A stretch of DNA of 64,000 bases from Echinococcus granulosus (GCF_000524195.1 NW_020170443.1:146535-210534), one strand, 5' to 3'. Counted from the stretch's first letter, positions 37,975 to 51,032 are shown. The notes: generated from the sequence alone by a model not told the origin. Program-made: numbers and translations.

Positions 37975-39780
37975 TAAATGGCATCATTCTAAACAGTTGA
38001 CACATAGCATGTAGTCCCTAATCATAAAAATAATAATCTCGAATCCTAAAAGCTGGCAAAGGAACTGTATGTAATTAGCCATCCATTAATTTTTGGACCT
38101 CTTTGACCCACAAAGAAACAATTAATTTATGGTTAAAAGTTAAATGAATTTAATATCATAAGGGCCAAGAAAATTTTACTGCGCTGCAGAAGAGGAATAG
38201 GGTTGCAAAGTCATTGCAGCCATCCAAAAATATACTGAAGATAATTTTAATAATCTAATTTAATACATTCTAATTAGCCATTGAAATGTATGGCCTGTCG
38301 AAATTGTTAGTTGGTAACGCATAAAAATGACCGAATACACCTGCCTAAATCAGGGAAATTTTACTGTAATATTAATGGCTTAAAGTAGTCGATTGTTAGC
38401 CTGATACTCATTGTTGGTTAGACTTGTGGCGTTCCCTGGCTTTATTAATAGAAATAACGGCGTAAATGTTAAGTCAGTGGAGGATACATGATGACAAGTC
38501 AAATCTTCCTCGAAGTCGCAAAAGGCCGAAATACTATGGCAGGGTATGCATTATTAACGTGGTGAAGAGCCAATGTACCGTTAAGATAGTTTAAATTCAC
38601 ACAGCGGATCGGAAGAACAACACGGAATTTAACGCGCATTTAAAAAGGCATTTTAGCCAAGACTAATGAGCCATCTCATCAGTTCCACTGTATTCAGAGA
38701 TTTTTCCTAATTGTAAACTGTAATGCAGAGTGAGTATGTACTGACCTCATCATACTCACGATCGGACGGTGCTATGCAACGGACGCATTTCCTATACCAC
38801 CGTCCGGTCGCGAGGATATTGATTGACTCAACAGCAGGACCATCTAGTGGAAGACAAGATTTGAAGTAGTTTTACGGGGCTGGTGTTTTGCATCCATATC
38901 TCTATGCCACACTGTTTCCATTTCAGCACCGCTTAGCCACCTACCCGTCTGGGTTTCATTAAGCTAGTAGAGACGCACAAACCACCGGAACAGACTTTTT
39001 GAATAGATTCGAGTTTAGTGTCACTCCAATAGTTAGTAGTACCCTCGTAGGACTCGAGATTGTGACAACTGCCGAAAGTTAGGCGTCTTCACGGATCCAC
39101 CCATCCGTCGCAGATGACGCCCCTTTGTCGCGGCAGGGACTGCAGAGTGAAATGAAACCCGCGAGGACTGAAATGTCCCGCGGTTCAGCACCTACGCGAA
39201 CGCAATTCCAAGTCACACTAAAATCACTGAATCATTTTAAGGTCCTGAGAAAACAAAGTAGTACTTCCCCCCACTTCCTGACAGAAACAATCACGAGACG
39301 CATTTAGGTGCTACTGAATCCTAGCTAGAACTAATTTGATGAAAATGTCCGAACGCGTTAAACACATTGAAATTATTCGCGTCTTCCTTGATGTTCTAAT
39401 AAACCACTCCATCACAAATGTTGACAACAACTATCCTTAGGCGCAGACAGAGCGCCCTGATACCGAGCGGAAGTACAACCCGCAGAGGCCAGGTGACCAG
39501 ACCCACTGACAAAGTAAACACCGCCTCATTTCCCTACGAAAAGATGACAAACCGCGCGGCCTAACCTGCGCTTAAAAAGGTGCACCTCCAACGTAAGAAA
39601 AACGAAAGTCTCTTCATTAGGCGCCAAAAAAAGTGCATATACAGAGTCGTGGGATGCAAAACTGAAAGTCAACTGGTGGGCAAGCGGAGGGACTGGGGGA
39701 GGGGAAAGAGGACACAGATCGGAGCAGAGATGACACAACATGGTGTGGAGTGGAGATTGATTCCTCAGTGTCCACCGATG
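37975..39780. other. Intergenic, DCUN1D1 3' end to SELENOT promoter
   Basis: Both flanking genes run on the minus strand. The interval holds the DCUN1D1 3'UTR on the right and the SELENOT upstream region on the left. I found no exon. Apart from one hairpin (38759-38810), nothing structured stands out. Confidence 0.4.
38759..38810. repeat. Inverted repeat / hairpin with a 13-bp stem
   Basis: CGATCGGACGGTG at 38759-38771 pairs with CACCGTCCGGTCG at 38798-38810 across a 26-base loop. There is one T-G wobble. The GC-rich stem sits in otherwise AT-rich intergenic sequence between two minus-strand genes. Function unknown. Confidence 0.6.
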
Positions 39781-42700
39781 CTACTGTTGCGTTAAATTTT
39801 CCGCTCCGGACTCCTTCAAGGCCCCTCCACCAACGCCACACACGATGGGACGCGCCCATTCCACGAACTCGTCGATTAGCACCGGCCAGGCACCTTAAAT
39901 TCAATTTTCACATACACACACATCTAAAAGCTTGCATTAAGTCCCCAGCGGAGTAGTCTGTAACTATAAATTGATCAGAAAGCATGAAAAATTATTTGAA
40001 GCCTTGAATTGGCGATAAAAATGGCAGTTTAGCTAATCCAGCAATTTCCATGCCACGTCAAGTACTTGCTACTGAAGTGGATAGGAAAGGGCTTCGATCA
40101 ACAAATTTACTTTCCATTCCATCAAAAAGAAGCTCTCTCACCAATGGGGATATTATAAAAGTGGTAGTGTTTCAAAATCTGCAACAGCTAACGAAATAAT
40201 GACAGAATAAACCAAGGTAAGGCACATGAACACATTATTTAGACGTGATATTGCAGAGGTATGAAGGTACATCTTGGGAGAATATGCAGAGCCGTTTATC
40301 TTCAAGATGAGGCCAAATTACTGGGCCTAGAGATCACTGGAAAGAGAGTTTCACCAGAAAATATCCACAAAAGACGTGGAGCAGAAAAGGCAGACGATGA
40401 AAGGCTTGACAACCTTCATATACTTGTCAGCGTCGACAAGAGTGGCTCTCGGCCACAGTGATTCCAAGCTTACACCCATCTTAAGCTTCACAGGTATTGG
40501 GTGTTAAAAATGGGAAGAATGCCTCATGACCGCTCGGGGAATGTTGCCACATAACCGAATTAAGTATTGTTAGGAGCGTTTAGTTTGCCCGGTTATTGCC
40601 AACAATGTATCGAAAGCAGTTAATAAGGGTTCCAAGAGCTGTGGATCAACGTAACGAACGATGCAGGAGATTACTGTCTAGTCCATGATTAAGACAGTTG
40701 TGCAGGGAGACCAGAAAGACCCTGCTCCTTTACATACAACTTGACAGATAGGGAGGTGAACTGCTTCCACCAACTAGGCCCCTATTTAAGCCCAGTGGAG
40801 AAGTGTTGGAGGCGTTGTTGAATTCTCGAGTCACACGCTTCGTCACAAGGACCCAGTGATGACTCCTACGAGGAACGTTGCGTGCGTCACTAATAAGCAC
40901 AGGTGGACAGCATGCACCAGTATGTGGTAATACAAGACTACTTGCATATTTTTACAGTCTCTGAATTAAAATTGCGTCAGCATTTTGTGCCAATGGCAGT
41001 CGACAGCTTTTATACGAGTGGCAAGGTATTCAATTGTCGGGAGTGACTTACTAAAAATCCAAGATAATTAATAAAAAACCCAGGTGACATTTGCTTGAAT
41101 GTGAACGGGGATTATGGTCAAGGGTAGGATGAGAACTGGTAAATTAACTAATTTTCAACTAGAAGTCACCAATCAAAATTAGCTGTTGATGTTTCCAGAC
41201 AAGTGACAAGAAGTTACAGGATAAGAAACCAAAAGAAGTGACCCAGATTAAATTAATTTTCAACAGCCTCACACACAAAGTACTACGACTTGATCTATGT
41301 ACTTTCGTCGGCTACTTATCTCAATTGAAATAATTAATTTGAAGTCATTTGTCTAGAAACACATCGCACTAACCACTTCACAGCATGAAAAGAGGAAATT
41401 TGTTGATCAAAGCAAAATTAAAATGGACTTAAGCAACATTTCATACATGTGATGCAAATCGTTTCGATTCAGGAACGATTTCTGCCGGAAAAAAAAAACT
41501 TTTGAGAAAAAAGTGCACCTGATCAAAGATTCCCTATGAATCAAAGAAGCCCTCATTTGCAATTGAAAATGAAAATCTCTCTTAATCCTTGACCATGGAG
41601 TAGTTTCAAGCGTAGACCTACCTTCTAGATCGTAGTTGGAGAAGTCTGAGGCAATTGTGTTTACAAATTCGAGCATCAAATCCCAGGTGTCCTTCGAAAT
41701 CGACGACTTATGCTTCTCCTGCGTGAAAAGGGAAGGGTGGTTGCAACGCTGATTCAGGAAAGTCGAAATCACAAACAGAGTATAAAAGGGATGCTCACCT
41801 GAAGGAATTTGAACCACAGATCAAGATGCTCGAATTTGCCGCGAAGCAGAAGGTCAAAGTAAGGGATGGCGTAATCAAGCACTTCAAGAGGAAATACAAC
41901 ATGCGTAGGTATGAAACGAAGGGAAAGTTTGAAGGAGAAAAAAATCTTACCAAGCGTTTTACTATCATGCCTGTCTACGTTAGCGAAACCGAAAGTGAAG
42001 GTGTAGAGGCTTTTAAACGCAGCTGGATTCTCGACTTCCGATTCTAGGGTGGCCACACGATCTCGAAGTGTCTCGATAGAATCACAGCTTGAAAGAAAAA
42101 AATGCAAGATAATGAAAAATCGCAATTTCAAAAGAAAATAAAGTGGCAGCAAGCCACTTGCCCCAATTCGTGTAGACCGCGGAAGAATTCCTCTCTCGTA
42201 AACTCGCCCTGAGTGCGAGCACCAAATTTCCAGGCCAGAATCAGTACCACACGACTTGCAGGATCAAGATGGAGATCAGTCACAAGGAAACGCTCCATGC
42301 CAGTTGCTAGGATGCGGTCGGGATACTGGGGGTCTGTAAGCAAAAACGCGATGAGTGAAATATCAGAAAGGAGAAAGGCATAACAAAGGAAAAATTAGGC
42401 TAACCAGAATAGCGTTGAAATAGTTGTTCCATTTTTGACTCGTTGAGTACATTCGAGCTGTTGCTGAAATAGTACTCTAGAGAGCTGTCGAGTTTCCAGT
42501 TGTTCATGTGAAGACAGTGAAGAGCTGTCCTTTCGTCACTCTGCGTCACTGACTGAAATTTCTTCACTACTCTTTCTCGAGAGGAAGAAGGTTTGAACTA
42601 GAAATCCATAGACGAGAGTTAGGGGACCGAATATTGATTAAATAAGTCTGGCTTATCACTAGTTTTAAAGAATAGATCTTAATACTGAGAAAACAAACAC

Positions 42701-43029
42701 AACTAAAAACTCGCGAAATACACCTAACATATCTCTACGAAAGAGATGAAGCCTATAGAAGTTCCAATAAGAATCACACAGTAATGTGAGGGAGAATTTT
42801 GCAGAGGCTTGTTATTTATCAAACAATAACTGATAAAATGCATCAACAGACAGACAAATGACTATTACCGGATGATTTGAACACCAAGGTTGAAATCTAT
42901 TCGGAGTTGAACTACCACAAAGATCATATGTCACCGTCTATCAAGAAAAACTTACTTAATGATCTAGTTAACAGCACGCAAACTAACAGAAAAAGGTAGG
43001 CTAGAAATAGGCAAATAACTAGTTACCAT
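39781..43029 (-). CDS. DCUN1D1: DCN1-like protein (DCUN1D1/2 type), cullin neddylation co-factor
   Basis: It helps transfer NEDD8 to cullins. The minus-strand exons are 43029-43027 (ATG only), 42597-42405, 42333-42162, 42087-41951, 41881-41799, 41718-41622 and 39893-39781. They total 798 nt in frame (265 aa; human DCUN1D1 is 259). The N-terminus has the UBA-like region of the D1/D2 type: [20 protein letters not shown], then [17 protein letters not shown]. The PONY domain follows: [73 protein letters not shown] and [16 protein letters not shown]. The ATG-only first exon (ATG then GTAACT) is inferred because exon 2 lacks a start and the phase fits. Intron 3 must begin with GC (GG|GCAAGT) to keep the frame. 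The last intron (41621-39894) contains a transposase fossil. Confidence 0.9.
40261..40816 (+). pseudogene. Fossil IS630/Tc1/mariner-type transposase in DCUN1D1 intron 6
   Basis: The frame at 40261-40461 reads like the N-terminal helix-turn-helix of this superfamily: [18 protein letters not shown], then an [15 protein letters not shown] stretch comparable to the RGG...D.R linker. About 320 bases later on the same strand, near 40775-40814, [15 protein letters not shown] recalls the conserved (Y)SPxLNPIExxW block at the last catalytic acidic residue. The central part is broken by stops. Order, orientation and spacing fit one decayed transposase of roughly 180 codons or more. I did not identify terminal inverted repeats. 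It lies antisense to its host gene. Confidence 0.5.
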
Positions 43030-44065
43030 TTTGTCCAAAATAAGAAAAAATCTGATTTGTCCACTAATGCAGGTGGGGTACTAAAACAAATTGGCGAGTG
43101 AAGATGCCTATCCAGTTTGTCAGTTTAAAAGGTGAATTTTTTGTGTAACACCATATTTTCTAATGTTTTTTATTTTTTATTCCACTATGATTAGCAGATA
43201 GGCTTAGTCAAAGTTGTGTCAAGTGTTGTTAAGATAGAAACAAAATATTCCCAACTTAGAGCTTCTTTCAACTAAGAAAAGCAGTCCTAATAGTTCTTCT
43301 TTTTTTACAATTTCTATTTCGTAATTTTAATTGTGCAAAATGGGCTTACATTTGTAAATGGAAACTTCAAACACATAAAGCTGCCGGGATGGAATCGAGG
43401 AGATAAATACTATGCTATGCACTATTATCTTGTGATGGATTTAGTTTTTGTTATTTTTTTCACCACGTCTGCTTATCTTTTATCCCAGCAGGTTGTACTG
43501 TAGTAATCTGAGCCTTCTCTGATGTCGTAATAAGCTAAAGTACTTCGGAAGAACCTACTTGATTGACGTACAAACGGACTGGGAGGCTATTGCATGCCCC
43601 CGAAGACCATACCACAGAGGACTGTTACAACTTTCCGCGACCTAAGTCACAGCGTAAGCACACGGTTAAGCAAATGATAAAGTCACTGCATTGTTTCCAC
43701 TATGCGACATAGCGTTCAACCCGACCTGATGGCGCCTCAGCTCTCCTGCACGTCAGTAATGCATGTTCCTACATAGTAATATTAGACTACAACAACTTCA
43801 GTTAAAGCTAAAGGCACTGCATTAGTTTCATAGCTTTACTTTGTTGAATAAGTTGCAACAGGATGGGGATTTGAGGTAATTATCCTTTTAGTTACACACA
43901 AGATCCCCACCTTGCACAATTCATACTTTCGATAATACAAAACCCTTGACTGCACATACAGTCGTACTAAAGCAAATGTTTACTAACTTACATTTCTTAC
44001 ATATTCACAAATGGACTGAAAACAAAGGCTCTGTGTGGTGTGAGGTACAGCTGGTGAGGCTAATG
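43030..44065. other. Intergenic, TTLL11 3' end to DCUN1D1 start
   Basis: AT-rich sequence between two minus-strand genes, containing the TTLL11 3' flank and the DCUN1D1 promoter region. No exon, RNA gene or repeat was recognised. Confidence 0.4.
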
Positions 44066-47000
44066 TCAATGCAACGATTTTGGCGTCACCGATGTCGTCC
44101 GTGGTGACGGTAACTGAGTGGAGGGTAGTTTAAGCGCATTCATGCAATGCTCCACAAAGGCCGTGAATGCCCTTCTGTGCCTTTCAGCTGTGGGCTCTGC
44201 TTGATCAGCCTCCTTGACCGGGTCGTAGGAGTCACCGAAGTTGGAAGGATTGGCAAAATACTTCTGTGCGATGATTGAACAAAGCTCCACAAATGCAGGA
44301 AATGAGAGACCTACAACATTTTCCACTGAGCCATTAGGTTTCTTGAATTTCCATTAATTTTACAATCGTATTGGGGTATTTGAAGTGTTTAATGGAAGTA
44401 GTCCAATTCAAGACGCATCGCATTGGTGGTGGTAAAAGTGACCTACCAGTGTCGGCACTCGGAGTGTCCGGCTCGAACACACGAAACCAGTGGAGCCTGT
44501 GCTTCATGTAGAGTACGTCAACCTCCCGTATGGAGATACCGGCACTCTTTAATTTGCATCGCCTTCATGGAGGTGAGACAAGACATACGGAAGAGCATTT
44601 TGGGAAAAGTTGAACAATAGGGTGTAAACAAATGCCTACTTTAAAAAGACTATCCAGTGGAAGGCTAGCAAAATTGTAGAAAGTAACTACAATTCCACTT
44701 GTTTTGTGGAGTCCAAGCAGTTTTGGGGTGTTCGCCAGGGCAATCCATCCAACTGACAGCCAATCACAATCAGTGTGTCAACAACACAGAATCTGGAAGT
44801 CTGTCTACTTGACCGCCTACACACACACACACACCTGCACGTCTGTCTGAAAGTGATCGTTTCGTCTGCGATCCACAGAAGTGTCGCTCCACTTGACAAG
44901 CGGTCTGTTGTGGTTGACAAGAGACATGGAGGGAGACAAAGGGAACGAAGTGTGGGAGGGAGACTTGGAAGCCGGTCGCAGTAGTCCAAGTTCGAGGTAC
45001 TTTGTTGCTGTGGTGTCTACTCTGCCATGGATCCGTCTCAACCCTTCCATTTTGCTTACAACTTCCAATGCACTCCCTCCTGTTCCCTTAAGTGCCACTT
45101 TTGGGAGGCAGGAGCTGATGGTTTTACTTCTTGATCACCATCAATTCCACCTTGATGATATTTTCCCTTTTAATTAGTTTTGTTTCCTTTTTCGAGTGGT
45201 CTTAGTCAAAATGAAGGATTCTATTGCGAAGTTAACACGATGTGGCGTCATGGAACACCTGAGCCAGTAATAAGACATCCAGTGGAATGTATAGGCACGT
45301 CTAGAACTACACCTGATTCTACAAGCTACTGACCTGTTTAAATTTCACTGTTAAACAAAAAAAGCGGAAGGAGAGATCTGACAGCAAAGGGCCCAATGCA
45401 TTTCCCGTTTCATGACACATTCATCACAACTAGAATTTGCGCTATTCACCTACTGGGTGAACATCCGGAAACTGGTGAAATCCATCCGAGGAATGGGGAC
45501 ATCGACAATTCCCTGCGCCTCAGTGCTCCCGGTATTCGCGGTGGTGAAGTGTGAACTAACAGTCTTTCCATTGGGATCCACGTAAATAACGAAAGAAAGT
45601 TTGTTGCCAGGACGCGGTCGATTGGCATGACTTCGTTGACCCACATCATCCACGATTTCAGGAGGCTTCTGGTGGCTGCACTGGGGTCGTCGAATGGAGA
45701 GAATGTGAATAAATATCTCCGCCAGACGGTCCACTATTCGAAGATGCGCCACTGAGTTTGAGGTGGGTGGAGATGGCTGTGCGTACTCTAAGGAAGCTGA
45801 TTCGTTGGATTTGAAGTCGCCTTGAAGTGGCTGCTTTTCATCAAGCCTCAACTAGGTGAGTGGACGGAAACAAATATTTGGTTTACAATTATATCCATGG
45901 TTGTGCATGGCTATGAAGTCCTCTGTGCTCGATATGAGACCACTATGCTATCAGACGTCTAACCATTCTTCCTGCCAATAAAAAAGTAAAGTCTGGTTTC
46001 CTGGACAGGTGCAGTTGAAGCGTATGAGCTTTAATTATGAAAGATTTTTATAACAAAGGCAATATCCATCCTGTTCTTCCTTTTTTGTCATTTTATACAC
46101 TGTGATTGGACAAAAAGGGAGGTCAGAATGCAGACAACTAGCCAATGGCGTACCTTTTCCATGGTTTCCGGGGTTAATGGAGAAGGCTTCCTGACTTCCG
46201 TAGGGGCGAAAGTAGGAAAGGTCTGCGGAAATTGCACCTATGTGGAATCGAAAACCAACAGATTCTAGTTTAGTCTATTAAACCTGCCATTCTATTAATT
46301 TTCGGTTAAACTGACCTTCTCGTTGTTTGAAGCATTGAGTCCGCATTCTCTGTCATCCTCGGCAAAGATTCCAGTGGATGTTGGATAGATCTCGTCCTCG
46401 GCGTAAATACAATGGAGTCTGTTTCTGGCCTTTCTAGGAGAAAAATAAAACTGTTATTTTACTCAAAAGCTACTTTTTAGCATAGCCAGTCATTAAGGAG
46501 TGGGATAGTTGCAAAGTGACGCCATTGGTGTGCTGATAGCAAAGTTTTCCACCATTTGGGTAGGCAATTCATTATAAGAAATAAAGGAAGAGCTCCGTAG
46601 ATGATTATCTACTGCCTGATGACAGACATTCCTCCGCGTGAAACCCACCGACAAGCCCGTGAAAGCGGCTGAGAGAGGAAGTGTTCGCTTAGCTTTTCAC
46701 TCTGCCGCTGCCTTCCAGACGCTGTGTGGATGGAGGGACACCGCAACGGCGGCCAAACCGGTGCAGTGAGGGAAGGAATAGACGTCGACGTCTTTGCCAC
46801 TGTTGTCACCATTGTCGATGTCGTTGGCATAGTTACAGACGCTTTCGTCGACACCAGAGGCGGTGAGAGGTGTTTCTTCTTCCGTTCACTCCATCTATCC
46901 TCGCGTGCACGAGGTCTGCAGTAGATCTGGGAGATCCGAGAGCTCATCCACCTGTTGCTACCACTGCAGCCCATGGCACCGCGTTGGGTTATGCGGCCTG

Positions 47001-50000
47001 ATTGCGCAGGAAGCCTTGCGGGACTAAGAAGTCTGTTTGAGAGGATCAAGAATACTATTTGTGTTTCCGAAAAATCCCGTGATTCAAATCGCAAGCCATG
47101 ATCACTTTACTTTACTATTCTAAAAGTATTTGGGCACCTCTTCAGATACCAAGATTTGAGTCTTACAAAAGAGCATTGTTAAGTTTGTACCGATAAAGCT
47201 TTGTTAGTTGCTAACCCATCCATCTATTATACCACTTCTCTAAACCCACACTCTCTAAGAGGTATTGTCCAAGCGTGGACAGCAATTTGGGCAAAATTGC
47301 ATAAGTTTGAAGCTTAACCTTCTATCTCTCACAGACAAGCACAAGTACAAAAATTTACTTATCAACTTTGCTCTCTTTCTTAGTAGTATCAGCGGTGGAC
47401 TTCTTGTTATTCTCAGTTCTTGCACTCAACGGAGTTTTGTATCCACACGCCTCTAAAAAAGCCTTTGCTTTCTCCGGGGAGTAGCGAAGGAGGCGTTGAT
47501 GAATGATGCGACTACCCATGAGTAAGAGAGTTGCCTTTAACAAGCCCAATTTCACCGCTTCGTCTACACGAGATCGAAAGAAGGCGGAGTATTTTGGTGA
47601 GTTGACTACAATGTTCGGTGACAGGCCCTGACGTGCCGCCACGCTGGGGTAACGCACCAGTGGACGCATGCAGTCAATCCGGAGGCTTGGACTGCTATTC
47701 ACTTCTAGCAAAACTGGTCGACAATCGGGTTCCACGAGAAGCAGATCGAAGCCGAAGATCTTTGAACCAACAAACAGAAAGAAATTTCCGGAAGTGTGAA
47801 ACCACTAATTTTGACTTAAGTTTATAGAGTGGTAATAGGTATGAGGATATTAGGGATTATGCTTTCTGGCAAAAACATTGACTAAACTTTAAGCAGGACC
47901 TACGATATAGGTGCTTAGGACACGTGTGTCGCAGATAGTAAATTAAGACTACTTTAGTAGAAAAACTGAAAACTCAAAATTAATACACGATCTCAAGAAA
48001 AGTCCTAATTGCACACAAGTAAGCGTTCAGTCAGGGGCAGATGCTCCTAATTTCACGAGAGTGACTGCAAGATGGAAACACACCTGAAAGCATTGAGGTG
48101 GATCGTTGGATTTGACGAGCCCAGAATCAACCACTCCATAACCTTCACACTCCGCCCAATAGGCAACACGGAGATAGGGTACCAAGGCAAATATTGTGTT
48201 TCTTACCAACTCATCTACTTTTGCCCAAAAAGTGGTCGGGGTGAGGTTACTCCCTGTCTCAAAACGTCCAGACTGAATGAAGTAGTGAAGACGATGCTTG
48301 CACTGCCAGTTGGTTTTTGTTTCTACACAAGTGGGGTCCAGACATTCAGCGTCGCTATGACTACCACCCCTTATGGAGGTCGTCGTCAAACCTATCATAG
48401 GGGACTCCATTTGAGACGATGTTCCTGGATCCACACTATCTGGGAACTTGTTTATGGAATAGTTGGTGAGATGCATCTTACTCTACAAAATCAGGTTAGA
48501 TGATATGATTATACAGGCGTCTACATCGGGGTGCATCTCCCAACTTCTTCAAATGCAACTCACATTCCGCATGTTCATGGGATCCGGTGTATGATACCTC
48601 TGGCTGGCCAAACGAACCAAACCGTCTCTATAAACATGGATCCGTAACGGTTTGATCGATTCCAGGACCACGTAGATTCGTAGATCTGCTTTGAAACCAC
48701 TCACAAGTACTGGGTTGTCTTCGTACTGTTGAACTACCTCCTTGGCCGCCAAAAATCCCATTGAATCTGCTCCTAGACAGATAATCGGATCCATCACTGT
48801 TTTATTATCACTTTGAGGTCCATTTTCACGTGCATTCATCTGCTCTTTGCAGTACTCCTTCGGCGATTGAACCAGATAAATTCCCTTCCCCTGTGTTCCA
48901 CCACTAGGCTTTACGATATATGTGACTGTTCCCGTTTTGTCTGCCAGATTAGAAAAAGTCAATTTCATTTTGCTCGAAACTAGGTAGAAGTGTAGAATGT
49001 GTAGAACATACATTGTGTGGTGTAAGAGGCCCATTCATCGTACTGGTGCGGCAGAAACCATGTGGGTGGATAAAAGTCGTAGGCCTCGGGAAAATAACGC
49101 CGCTGAAATTCCAAACATTTGAAAAGACTTATTTTCGTCAAAAGGCAGTGGATTCCTAAAAGAGTAAGGATAGTATCTACATATAAAACAGATTTCACTT
49201 TTGGTGTGCCATAAGAAATATGAATAAACACCTGCAAATGTAAATTAAGGCAAGTGGTATAAAAAGAAGATTTAAAGTACCCCGCATTGACGCTTTAAAA
49301 TTGATGTTATCATTCAATTTACTGCATTATTTTAAAGTTAGGGCTCACTCCTCACTGTGGCTAGAACTATTTTATCTGAATGGGTATCAAAATGCTTTCC
49401 TAAAACATTAAAGTGGAGAAATGTCCAACTAACCTGGAAATTTATTGATACAACCACTCCTAGATCTATCCTTCTTGAAGAAGTATGCGGCGTTCCAAGT
49501 TATATCACGATCTTGTTCTTCCGTAACCTAGAAGTAAGCGACTCTACATGTTCTTAGGGTCGTAATGAGGATATATTTGAGACAAGTGTAAAAAAATGGC
49601 AGAAAATGATTTCGAGGTTTTAAAACATGGAGGTATGAGAAATAGGAATTTTGGATATCTTTAAGTGGATATTTAGGTAAGACAAGATGTTTATAACGAT
49701 TGTTTACATCTAAAACTCGTTATTTTTAGCTTTAGACCTACCCAAACCTGCTTGTTTTTGAAGTGAAAAATGGAAAAGAAGTATTTTGATTTAATCACTA
49801 CTATACTTTCAAAAATTTAGGTTTTGTAACTTGCAGTCCAATGCACAGGACAATGTACTGCTTTATCTCATAAACGAAGCATTTTATTAAATAAATGATG
49901 TAAATATTGATATTCACCACTGTAGGAAGGGCTAATACCTCTAGAAAACATTTGTTTGGCTAAGCAAATCCTAAATCTACTAACTTCGTTAAATCCAAGG

Positions 50001-50266
50001 TCTTGGATGGCGAGTCGCAAAGCATCGATATTGCTTCCAGCGAAATGAGTGCCAACTGATAAAGCACATCTCTGCACAGACTCCCTATGTTGCACCCGTA
50101 TTGACCGTTTAGTAAACAAGGAATATTCACGCAGAGTCCTCATTCTTTTTTCAATTATATACCGTCGGAAATCCGTCGGTTTGTATGCCAAGAGGGGCTT
50201 AAAGGTGGTGTAGTGCGCCTGACGTGGTTTAGGTCCAGAAAGCATATTCGGTTGCAAATTATTCAT
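44066..50266 (-). CDS. TTLL11: Tubulin polyglutamylase TTLL11
   Basis: An ATP-grasp ligase that elongates glutamate chains on tubulin, chiefly in cilia. The minus-strand exons are 50266-49985, 49527-49434, 49155-49012, 48979-48564, 48482-48084, 47759-47359, 47032-46613, 46433-46316, 46237-46154, 45851-45454, 44562-44447 and 44325-44066. They total 3132 nt in frame (1043 aa). Key blocks: NIDALRLAIQDLGFNE, DFYPPTWFLPHQYDEW, TYIVKPSGGTQGKGIYL, GFKADLRIYVVLESI, MHLTNYSINK, IFGFDLLLVE and LLEVNSSPSLRI. The C-terminal part shows TTLL11-specific similarity: LRIVDRLAEIFIHIL, RCKLKSAGISIREVDVLYM and SFPAFVELCSIIAQKYF. One intron (49011-48980) is only 32 bp. Exon 7 is Ser/Thr-rich and lacks a human counterpart. 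The N-terminal Met is the first ATG in a longer open frame, so the start is uncertain. Confidence 0.88.
44517..45048. repeat. Inverted duplication, source copy (TTLL11 exon 11 plus intron)
   Basis: This segment recurs in reverse complement at 59195-59683. It covers 46 bp of TTLL11 exon 11, its acceptor and about 485 bp of the upstream intron, including a CA microsatellite (44819-44837). The homology is patchy, with long stretches above 90% (44690-44940) and indels at the edges. Because exon 11 aligns with vertebrate TTLL11, this copy is taken as the original. Confidence 0.85.
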
Positions 50267-51032
50267 ATAAAAATTAATTTTTATGGAATGGGGATTAACT
50301 AAGGCTTCTCTATACTGTGCGAAAATCACAACAAGTTATCGTGTCACTTCATGGCCTTGCTATCGTTTAAATTATTGCTTCCGTAGTAATTACTCTAACA
50401 AGGCCTTATAACGCAAATTTTTATCTTTATATCCTTCTAGCTGATGTGCTTTTATAACATAATTAGGTTTGCTTCGCAATAACTAACTTTGGCTGACAAG
50501 TGCCGGCCGTGGAGAAAAGTAAATGGCTATAAAAATATGCAATTTTCTACTTCACGTGTTTTGCAATTAAAATTTGTTTCTTCTTGCTTAATCTTCTAAA
50601 TTTGTCAAAATTCCGTTTGTTTTGATACCGATGACACGCTTACTTGAGTGCTAATCTTACTGACGCCATATATTATTAAGCGTTTTGCTTTAAATTCGTC
50701 AGCTTCCGGATCTCCTTAATAATAAAAAAAATTTACTATCAATCCACTCAATAACACTCTTTTACACCTTTAAGCGTAGCTGAAACAATGTAATGGCAAT
50801 TTATTTCGTTATATTTTTGTCCCACCGTCATATGAATGCTAAAGTATTCTTTAGGTACCAATTATTTTGTAGTTTTGGAGGTAAAACTAAATTTTTCCGC
50901 GCACTTATTAGCAATGGTAATGCTCATTGGAATGTATTATGTCCACTCCATAGTAGGGAAAGATAAGATCTGAATTTCCATCACAGTACTTAAGAAAGTT
51001 TAAGTAATTATGTGAGCTGCTTAAGTGGTAGT

